Shown here one piece after another: positions 52,072-58,198 of a stretch of DNA of 58,198 nt. The notes under the pieces were generated by a model. It was given only the letters and a program-made list of their open reading frames with translations, ran no database searches and was not told the origin of the DNA. Source of the DNA: Clostridia bacterium (GTDB lineage: Bacteria; Bacillota; Clostridia; Oscillospirales; Acutalibacteraceae); contig JAFRUA010000072.1 in the NCBI GenBank assembly GCA_017434855.1, forward strand, positions 1 to 58,198. Direction: 5' to 3'. Position 1 is the first letter of the stretch, and every line of letters starts with the position of its first letter. The position numbers were made by a program, and so were the translations under genes.

Positions 52072-53372
52072 GCAGTCATATCCTTCACATCATAATCAAT
52101 GGGTTGCCCGCCCGGGCGAGTTTCCGGCGCAAACAGCGCAAACAGACGCAGCTCGTTGAGCACATGGGTGGCAAACACCGTGCGGTTGTAATCCCGGCAG
52201 CCTTTGCCGCCGGCGTGCCCGGTCTGCACCGCTTTGGTCCAGACGGTTTTGCCGTCTGTGGACGCGATATACGCAAGCCCCGCGCTGCGGCCCGTTTCGT
52301 CCGGGCCGGGACCGGCCAGCCCCGTGATGGCGGCGGCCACCGACGCGCCGGACCGTTTCCATGCGCCGATCGCCATTTCGGCCGCAACCGCTTCGCTGAC
52401 AACGGTCTGCGCTTTGATCGTTTCATGCTTCACGCCCAGCAGGGCCTCTTTGGTGTCTGCGGCATAGGTCACAAATCCGCAGCGCAGAACTTCGGACGCG
52501 CCGGGAATGTCGGTGATCCGCTTTGTGACCAGCCCCGCCGTGCAGGATTCCGCCGTCGCCATGGTCAGTCCCTTTTCTTTGAACAGGGCCACCGTCGCGG
52601 CCTCCATGCTCGGCACGTCGACGCCGTAGATCACGTCGCCCAGCCGGCTGTGAATCTCGCCGATCACCGGGGCAAGCAGCGCGTTCGCTTCGGCCGCGGT
52701 CTCTGCCTTCGCGGTCACACGCAGCAGCGCTTCGCCGCTTTTGGCATAGGGCGCAACCGTCGGGTTTTCCAGACTCAGCAGATCGTCGACCCGCTGCGCC
52801 ATGGCGCTTTCGCCGATGCCGAAGGTGCGGATCTCTTTTGACAGGATCACGCCGCTTGTGAACGGCTTCAGATACGGCACGGCGCTTTCTTCAAACATCG
52901 CCTGCATTTCACGCGGGGGGCCGGGCAAAATGAGAATGTGCTTCCCGTCCTTTTCCATCGCGCAGCCGGGCGCCGTTCCGTTGTTGTTGTCAAAAATCAC
53001 CGCGCCCCGCGGCAGCATCGCCTGCTTTGCGTTTGAGGGCGGCATTTCTATGCCCTTGTTTTCAAAAAATGCGGTGATGCGCGCCAGACTGCGTGCGTCC
53101 GGCTCCAGCGCAAGCCCGAACACCGCGGCGCAGACCTCTTTGGTCAGGTCGTCTTTCGTCGGGCCCAGGCCGCCGGTGGTCAGCACCGCGTCGCTGCGCG
53201 AAAGCGCGATCTGCAGCGTTTCGGCCAGCCGTTCCGGGTTGTCGCCGACGACGGACTGGTGCACCACGGAGACGCCGAGCGCGGCCAGCCGTTTTGAAAG
53301 GTACTGCGCGTTGGTATTGAGAATGTCGCCCAGCAGCAGCTCGGTGCCGACAAACACCAGTTCACACGTCAT
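52068..53372 (-). CDS. cinA: CinA-family protein (MoCF domain plus nicotinamide nucleotide amidase)
   Basis: A 434-residue protein of two domains: an N-terminal MoCF/COG1058 pyrophosphatase-like domain (FVGTELLLGDILNTNAQYL; TTGGLGPTKDDLT; LPGPPREMQAMFEE) and a C-terminal nicotinamide-nucleotide amidase domain (TAESCTAGL; ITGLAGPGPDE). CinA recycles pyridine nucleotides and is linked to competence in some species. The ATG at 53372 follows AAAGGGAG; a longer frame is unlikely. It is third in the nifS-thiI-cinA-srtB-spoIID run, and overlaps srtB by four bases. Confidence 0.95.
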   Translation of the reverse strand: MTCELVFVGTELLLGDILNTNAQYLSKRLAALGVSVVHQSVVGDNPERLAETLQIALSRSDAVLTTGGLGPTKDDLTKEVCAAVFGLALEPDARSLARITAFFENKGIEMPPSNAKQAMLPRGAVIFDNNNGTAPGCAMEKDGKHILILPGPPREMQAMFEESAVPYLKPFTSGVILSKEIRTFGIGESAMAQRVDDLLSLENPTVAPYAKSGEALLRVTAKAETAAEANALLAPVIGEIHSRLGDVIYGVDVPSMEAATVALFKEKGLTMATAESCTAGLVTKRITDIPGASEVLRCGFVTYAADTKEALLGVKHETIKAQTVVSEAVAAEMAIGAWKRSGASVAAAITGLAGPGPDETGRSAGLAYIASTDGKTVWTKAVQTGHAGGKGCRDYNRTVFATHVLNELRLFALFAPETRPGGQPIDYDVKDMTA

Positions 53373-53400
53373 GCGCAGTCTCTCCCTTTCTGTAAAAATC

Positions 53401-54570
53401 TTATGCGTCAATGTTATAGTGCGCCGTTCTGCGGACCGCGTCGTCGATCAGCGTGTCAAAATCCACGGCGGCTTCGGCCTCTTCGATCATGGAAAGCACG
53501 GGCCGCGTTTTGGGGTGCTTCGGCGTAAAGACCGTGCAGCAGTCCTCATACGGCAGCAGCGACGTTTCAAACGAATCGATCTTTCGCGCGATCTCGATGA
53601 TCTCGTCCTTGTCCATCCCGATCAGCGGGCGCAGCACCAGTTTGGTCGCCACCGCGTCGGTGCAGGCCAGGGCGTCCACGGTCTGCGACGCCACCTGCCC
53701 CAGACTTTCGCCGGTAATCAGCGCCTTGCACTCGCGCTCTTCGGCCAGGCGCAGCGCAATCTTCATCATCAGGCGCCGCATGATGAGGGTAAACATATCC
53801 TCGGGACAGTTGTCCTTGATTGTTTCCTGTATTTTTGTGAACGGCACCACCATCAGGTGGATCCGTCCGCTGTAGCGCGCCACGATCGCAGCCAGGTCCT
53901 TGACCTTTTCTTCCGCGCGGCGGCTGGTATAGGGCGGCGACGCAAAGTGCACCGCCTCCAGAATCATGCCGCGTTTGGCCATCATCCAGCCCGCAACGGG
54001 GCTGTCGATCCCGCCGGACAGCAGCAAACATGCCTTGCCGGACGAGCCGACGGGCAGACCGCCCGCCCCCTTCCACTGGTTTCCGTGGACCAGCACCTGG
54101 TCGCGGACCTCGACGGTCACGGTCAGTTCCGGCGCGTGGACGTCCACCTTCAGCGGCTGGATATTCGACAGGATGTGCGCACCCACCTCGCGGCAAATTT
54201 CCGGCGAGGTCATGGCAAAGCGCTTGTCGCTGCGCTTTCCGTTGACCTTGAAGGTGCGCACGGCGCGCAGATCGTCGCCGAGGAATTCCAGCGCCGTTTG
54301 CTTGATGGCTTCGATGTCTTTTTCACAGACCGCCGCAACCGAAAATCCGACGATGCCGAACACATGCTTCATACATTCAATCGCAAGGTCAAAGTCGATA
54401 TTGTCGTCATCCGGGATCACCGTGATCGTGGACTGCGATTTGTGGAACGTGAATGTGCCCGCGGGCGCCAGACGGCGGCGGATGTTTTTGATCAAAATAT
54501 CTTCAAATGTGGAACGGTTGAGACCTTTCAGAACGATCTCGCCGTTTTTCACAAGGATCACTTTTTTCAT
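53401..54570 (-). CDS. thiI: tRNA 4-thiouridine synthase ThiI
   Basis: A 389-residue enzyme that makes 4-thiouridine at position 8 of tRNA and may feed thiamine thiazole synthesis. It has an N-terminal ferredoxin-like and THUMP region, then the PP-loop SGGIDSPVA near residue 186 and the FEDCCTVFTPKHP-like segment (LPYEDCCTVFTPKHPKT). There is no C-terminal rhodanese domain, as in Firmicutes; the adjacent cysteine desulfurase gene supplies sulfur. The desulfurase gene ends 17 bases upstream, the common nifS-thiI pairing. Confidence 0.96.
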   Translation of the reverse strand: MKKVILVKNGEIVLKGLNRSTFEDILIKNIRRRLAPAGTFTFHKSQSTITVIPDDDNIDFDLAIECMKHVFGIVGFSVAAVCEKDIEAIKQTALEFLGDDLRAVRTFKVNGKRSDKRFAMTSPEICREVGAHILSNIQPLKVDVHAPELTVTVEVRDQVLVHGNQWKGAGGLPVGSSGKACLLLSGGIDSPVAGWMMAKRGMILEAVHFASPPYTSRRAEEKVKDLAAIVARYSGRIHLMVVPFTKIQETIKDNCPEDMFTLIMRRLMMKIALRLAEERECKALITGESLGQVASQTVDALACTDAVATKLVLRPLIGMDKDEIIEIARKIDSFETSLLPYEDCCTVFTPKHPKTRPVLSMIEEAEAAVDFDTLIDDAVRRTAHYNIDA

Positions 54571-54587
54571 ACGTTGTCTCTCTTATC

Positions 54588-55715
54588 TCAGGATTTGTTT
54601 CTCAGCGTTGCGATCGCTGCCCGCACCGCTTCAAAGCAGGCGTCCAGCTCTGCGGCGGTCGTTTCGTCGCACAGGCTGACGCGGATGGCGCCGTCGATAC
54701 GCCGGACGTCCAGGCCCGCCGCCGTCAGCACGGGGCTGCGGTGCCCCCTGGCACAGGCCGAACCGGAGGACACATACACGCCCCGGTCCGACAGCGCATT
54801 CAGCACCGTATCGGACCGCCAGCCGGGCAGCGAAAAGTTGATGATGTACGGCAACGCGTCGTCGCCGCTGTTGAGCATGACCTGCGGCAGGGCGCGCAGC
54901 TTTGACACGAACCCGTCGCGCAGCGCGGCGATCTGTTCGATCGGCGGAATGCGCATGGCCTTGACCGCAGCGCCAAAGCCCGCAATGGCCGGGGTCGCTT
55001 CCGTACCGGGGAACGCGCCGCCCTCCTGCTCGCCGCCCACCACGGTCGGGGTCAGACGGACGCCCGTTTTCACGAACAGTGCGCCGACGCCCTTGGGCCC
55101 GTGGACTTTGTGGGCGCTGACCGTCACAAGGTCCGCCCCCAGGCGCGAGACCGACACCGGCAGTTTGCCGAAGGCCTGCACCGCGTCAACATGCAGCAGC
55201 GCGGGCGACTGCTTTCGCCGCAGAATCGGCCGCAGCGCCTCCACCGGCTCCACCGTGCCCAGTTCGTTGTTGACCTTCATCACGCTGACCAGCACGGTAC
55301 CCGCGTCGATCAGCCGCTCGGCGGTCTCCAAATCAATCGTTCCGTATCGGTCCACAGGAATCTTCTGGACGTCAAAGCCCTCTTGAGCCAGGCGCTCGGC
55401 CGCTTTCATCACCGACGGGTGCTCCACGGCAGAGACCACCACGGTGTTCCCTTTTTTCTTTTGCGCGTGCGCCGCACCCAGCACAGCCAGGTTGTTGGCC
55501 TGGGTGCCGCTGCCGGTAAAGAGAACCTCTGCCGGCCGGCAGGACAGCGCCTTTGCCAGGGCGTCTTTGGCGTCCCGGACCAACCGCTGCGCTTCCCAGC
55601 CCTTTTGATGCAGGGAGGACGGGTTGCCCCAAACGGTTTCCATCGCCGCCAGCATGGCCTCTGCCGCCGCGCGGCAGGGGCGCGTTGTTGCGCTGTTATC
55701 CAGATAAGCCTCCAC
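54588..55715 (-). CDS. nifS: Cysteine desulfurase (IscS/NifS-type), sulfur donor for ThiI
   Basis: A 375-residue PLP enzyme that removes sulfur from cysteine as a persulfide. The PLP lysine lies in SAHKVHGPKG (about 198), the catalytic Cys in SSGSACARG (about 320); both are intact. The start is set at a GTG (55715) giving the usual EAYLDNSATTRP beginning, with AGAGGTG 7 nt upstream; the frame extends to 55760 but those residues are not typical. It is first in the operon with thiI and is preceded by a strong promoter. Confidence 0.95.
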   Translation of the reverse strand: MEAYLDNSATTRPCRAAAEAMLAAMETVWGNPSSLHQKGWEAQRLVRDAKDALAKALSCRPAEVLFTGSGTQANNLAVLGAAHAQKKKGNTVVVSAVEHPSVMKAAERLAQEGFDVQKIPVDRYGTIDLETAERLIDAGTVLVSVMKVNNELGTVEPVEALRPILRRKQSPALLHVDAVQAFGKLPVSVSRLGADLVTVSAHKVHGPKGVGALFVKTGVRLTPTVVGGEQEGGAFPGTEATPAIAGFGAAVKAMRIPPIEQIAALRDGFVSKLRALPQVMLNSGDDALPYIINFSLPGWRSDTVLNALSDRGVYVSSGSACARGHRSPVLTAAGLDVRRIDGAIRVSLCDETTAAELDACFEAVRAAIATLRNKS

Positions 55716-55748
55716 CCGGCGACACCTCTTCATGATAAAATTCATAAT

Positions 55749-55777
55749 ATTATACAACAATTTTATTTTATATGCAA
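55749..55777 (-). promoter_or_regulatory. Promoter of the nifS-thiI-cinA-srtB-spoIID operon
   Basis: On the minus strand TTGCAT (55772-55777), 17 bp, TATAAT (55749-55754), 34 bases before the GTG start. AT-rich spacer. Confidence 0.85.
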
Positions 55778-55926
55778 GAGCCGCCGCGCCAAAACTGCAG
55801 CGTGAACCTTATTTTTTTGAAAATATTTCAGGTTTGCAAAAGAACGGCGCATGATTTTTTGCGCATTGACGAAACTATTATAAAGGCTTCGCTTAAAGCA
55901 ACCATAAAAGAAAAGAGGTTCTTGTT

Positions 55927-57270
55927 ATGAAATTTTTTCAATCGCGGCGCAATGTTGTTCGCCTGCTGACCTATCTGCTTGCATTCTGTGTCCTGTGCGG
56001 CGGCGCCGCCCTGGTGCGCGGGCATCAGTACCGAACCGCAAAAGACGCACTGGACGCCGCGTCGCACCGCGCAATGGGGGAACTGTCGGAATCGCTGCTC
56101 AGCATCACGACCGCCTTGCAAAAGGGGCAGTATTGCAACTGCGGCACCCGCATGACGGCCTTGGCACTGGACCTGCGCGGCAGCACCGTTGCCGCAAAGC
56201 ACAGCCTGGCGCAGCTGACCGACGAAGCGCTGGTTTCAGACGGGGTCTTCAAATTTCTGTCGCAGGTCGGCGATTTTGCCACCGCCGTCGGGCGCAAAAT
56301 GCAGGCGGGCGAACCGCTCAGCGACGGCGACCGCAGCGAGCTGGCGGCGCTTTATGCCTATGGCCGGTCGCTGACAGACGCGGTTGTGCCGCTCAGCGAC
56401 GGCTTTTTTGACGGCAGCGTTGCCCTGACGCTGCCCCGGTCCACGCTGCCGGATGAATCGCGGCAGCCAAAGCTGTTTTCTCAGGAGCTCAACACGGCGG
56501 CGCAGACCTTTGCGGCGTACCCCACGCTGCTGTATGACGGGCCGTTTTCCGACGCCGCTTTGAACCGCGAGGCGCCGGGCGTCAAAACGCTGGCCGAAAT
56601 CGACCCCGGAACCGCCGCCGGCCGGGCCGCAGCCGCGCTCAAATGCGCACCCACAGACCTGCGCCGGGAGGATGACGTGGGCGGCGCCCTGCCGCTGTTT
56701 TGCTTTTCAAAAGGAGAGGTCCGTGTCACCGTGACCCGGCACGGCGGCCTGGTTTGCAGCATCACGCGCCCGTGGAACAGCGAAGCGGCAACTCTGGACG
56801 CCCGCGCCGCCGTCAAGATCGCCCGGCGCTGTCTGCGCGACCTGGGGTACCCCGACATGCATGAAAGCTATTACAGCACCTATGACGGCGTGTGCACGGT
56901 GAATCTGGCCTATACCAAAGGCGGCGTGATCTATTACGCCGACCTGATCAAGGTCAGCGTCGCGCTTGATTCCGGCGCCGTGGTCGCCATGGACGCCCGC
57001 GGCTATCTGATGAACCACACCAAGCGCAGCCTGCCCGAACAAACGATCTCGATCAAGCGCGCGGTGCGCCGCCTGGCGCCCGGCCTGACGCTGCTGGACA
57101 CCGCAACGGCAATGATCCCCTGCGACGACAGCAAAGAGCGGCTGTGCTATGAGCTGCACTGCAAAGACGGCGACGGTCAGCAGGCGCTGATCTATGTGGA
57201 CGTCACAACCGGCAACGAGGCCGACATCCAACTGCTGACGTTTTCAGACGGCGGGGTTCTGGCAAGATAA
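55927..57270 (+). CDS. ypeB: YpeB-type germination protein with PepSY repeats
   Basis: A 447-residue protein matching YpeB, which is required to place and protect the cortex-lytic enzyme SleB in spores. The N-terminus is a membrane helix (LLTYLLAFCVLCGGAALV), the middle is helical, and the C-terminal half holds PepSY-type repeats (VKIARRCLRDLGYPDMHES; SIKRAVRRLAPGLTL; YELHCKDGDGQQALIYVD). The partner gene sleB, usually directly upstream, is absent; upstream is nifS on the other strand. The ATG follows AAAGAGG. The assignment rests on domain layout and the YpeB-like N-terminus. Confidence 0.85.
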   Translation: MKFFQSRRNVVRLLTYLLAFCVLCGGAALVRGHQYRTAKDALDAASHRAMGELSESLLSITTALQKGQYCNCGTRMTALALDLRGSTVAAKHSLAQLTDEALVSDGVFKFLSQVGDFATAVGRKMQAGEPLSDGDRSELAALYAYGRSLTDAVVPLSDGFFDGSVALTLPRSTLPDESRQPKLFSQELNTAAQTFAAYPTLLYDGPFSDAALNREAPGVKTLAEIDPGTAAGRAAAALKCAPTDLRREDDVGGALPLFCFSKGEVRVTVTRHGGLVCSITRPWNSEAATLDARAAVKIARRCLRDLGYPDMHESYYSTYDGVCTVNLAYTKGGVIYYADLIKVSVALDSGAVVAMDARGYLMNHTKRSLPEQTISIKRAVRRLAPGLTLLDTATAMIPCDDSKERLCYELHCKDGDGQQALIYVDVTTGNEADIQLLTFSDGGVLAR

Positions 57271-57275
57271 ATGGC

Positions 57276-57304
57276 TTGCATCTTGCGGAAGAATGCGATA
57301 TAAT
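57276..57304 (+). promoter_or_regulatory. Promoter of the SDR gene
   Basis: TTGCAT at 57276-57281, 17 bp, TATAAT at 57299-57304, just after the ypeB stop and 30 bases before the ATG at 57334. Confidence 0.8.
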
Positions 57305-57333
57305 AGGAGCAACCTTGTTATGGATGTGATCTT

Positions 57334-58050
57334 ATGCCCCGCACCGTTCTCATCACCGGCGCTTCCGGCGGCATCGGCCGCGCGCTGTGCGAAGCGTTCC
57401 TTGCCATCGGCGACCGCGTGATTGCCCAGTATCGCAGCAACCCCGCCCCGCTGACCGCGCTGCAAAGCCGGTACGGCGACCGTCTGGCCGCAGTGCAGGC
57501 CGACTTTTGCCTGCCTGCCGATGTAAAAGCGCTTGCCGATTTTGCAAACCGCACCGGCGTTGACGTGCTCATCAACAACGCGGGCGCCGCAAAGCTTGCG
57601 CTGTTTCAATCGGTCTCTCCGGATGAAGCGGCTGCGCTGTTTGCCGTCAACGTGGAAAGCGCGATGCGGCTGACGCAGCTCATTCTGCCGCACATGCTGC
57701 GCCAAAAGCACGGACGCATCCTCAACATTTCCTCCATGTGGGGCACAGTCGGCGCGTCGTGTGAGGTCCACTACAGCGCGACCAAATCGGCAATTGCCGG
57801 CTTTACCAGGGCGCTTGCCAAAGAGGTCGGACCCAGCGGCGTCACGGTCAACTGCATTGCGCCCGGCTTTATCGACACGCCGATGAACGCCGCTCTGGAC
57901 GCTGCGGCGCGGCAGGCGATCATTGACGACACGCCCTGCTCCCGCGCCGGCACACCCGAAGACATTGCGCCGCTGGCCGTCTTTTTGGCAAGCGACAGCG
58001 CCGGCTTCATCACCGGGCAGGTCATCGGTGTGGACGGCGGACTTGTTTAG
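57334..58050 (+). CDS. Short-chain dehydrogenase/reductase (FabG-like)
   Basis: A 238-residue classical SDR. The cofactor loop TGASGGIG is at residues 8-15, NNAG near 89, and the catalytic triad Ser in NISSMWG, Tyr147 and Lys151 in HYSATK is intact; IAPGFIDTPM and the VDGGLV end are typical. It resembles the FabG 3-oxoacyl-ACP reductase group, but no other fatty acid genes are adjacent, so the substrate is uncertain. It has its own promoter within the ypeB tail region; the ribosome site is weak (GGATG). Confidence 0.9.
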   Translation: MPRTVLITGASGGIGRALCEAFLAIGDRVIAQYRSNPAPLTALQSRYGDRLAAVQADFCLPADVKALADFANRTGVDVLINNAGAAKLALFQSVSPDEAAALFAVNVESAMRLTQLILPHMLRQKHGRILNISSMWGTVGASCEVHYSATKSAIAGFTRALAKEVGPSGVTVNCIAPGFIDTPMNAALDAAARQAIIDDTPCSRAGTPEDIAPLAVFLASDSAGFITGQVIGVDGGLV

Positions 58051-58057
58051 CTGTTAG

Positions 58058-58198
58058 GTAACCGCTGATTAACTCAGTGTGTAAAGATTGGCGAGAAGAT
58101 TTTTCGTCAGATGTTACAAAAAGCTCGCAGGAAGCCTGCCGGCTTTCAAGAGATTTTTGTTCAAAATGACGGAAAATGTTCCGTCAAGATTTGCGCAC
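58058..58198. mobile_element. Second copy of the dispersed MITE-like core (truncated by window edge)
   Basis: Eight bases after the SDR stop a non-coding stretch begins TAACCGCTGATTAACTC and shares, in order, the blocks CGTCAGAT, CGCAGGAAGCCT, GGCTTTCAAG, ATGACGG and GCGCA with the element at 24745-24905, including the small AAGCC/GGCTT hairpin. Its outer end differs from the 24745 copy, and the right end is outside the window, so terminal repeats and target duplication cannot be checked. Confidence 0.6.

Noticed and set aside
52801-55386. 861-codon plus-strand open frame opposite cinA, thiI and nifS
   Set aside because: Composition (Arg/Ser-rich) and lack of a ribosome site show it to be an antisense shadow of three well-identified genes.

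Overview
The window reads as a chromosomal segment of a GC-rich, Gram-positive, anaerobic Clostridia-type bacterium, probably an Oscillospirales/Ruminococcaceae relative. This is inferred from content only: a complete S10-spc-alpha ribosomal cluster in Firmicutes order with a KOW protein next to map, zinc-type S14 and adenylate kinase, soj/spo0J, a YlmC/YmxH-type protein and YpeB (a spore former or descendant of one), an [FeFe]-hydrogenase, a class B sortase and a glycine tRNA ligase of the single-chain type. Most genes are on the minus strand; strong AGGAGG-type ribosome sites and TTGACA-17-TATAAT promoters are common.

Layout. 1-139: the 5' end of an IS3-family insertion sequence cut by the window edge. 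230-2881: Mrp ATPase, YlmC-like protein, MTA/SAH nucleosidase, an orphan plus-strand terminator and a small secreted protein. 2923-7585: soj-spo0J-serS-glyA, transcribed leftwards, with an S23/IVS four-helix-bundle gene bracketed by inverted arrays of a TTAGC heptamer inserted between serS and glyA. 7813-14294: a zinc-ribbon membrane protein with two parvulin domains, a two-gene [FeFe]-hydrogenase operon and a small ribbon-helix-helix protein. 14430-20787: a secreted CHAP/ricin-like protein with a striking C-terminal motif, then uxaC-MBL-M28-lipase. 20913-24615: HEAT protein, acyl carrier protein, acyltransferase, methyltransferase and a small hydrophobic protein, then a MITE-like element.

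24961-40358 is one long operon, rpsJ to rplQ (31 genes, including rpmJ and rpmD, both under 60 codons), with a strong promoter near 40700 and a roughly 310-nt leader holding a terminator hairpin and a possible antiterminator. 40996-43134 holds a second secreted protein with the same C-terminal motif as the 14430 gene, and a small XRE regulator. 43307-48339 holds glyS, a four-pass membrane protein, nadE and fba. 48408-55715 is a sulfur/cell-envelope operon nifS-thiI-cinA-srtB-spoIID-like, in which the last gene appears to join a degenerate CinA-like cytoplasmic domain to a SpoIID domain whose motifs are in permuted order. The window ends with ypeB, an SDR oxidoreductase and a copy of the core of the MITE-like element.

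The most unusual points are the permuted SpoIID protein, the shared C-terminal CPWCGG...FGARY tail, the heptamer-bracketed IVS gene, the MITE-like family and the attenuator-like S10 leader. No rRNA, tRNA, CRISPR array, parS or known riboswitch was recognised.
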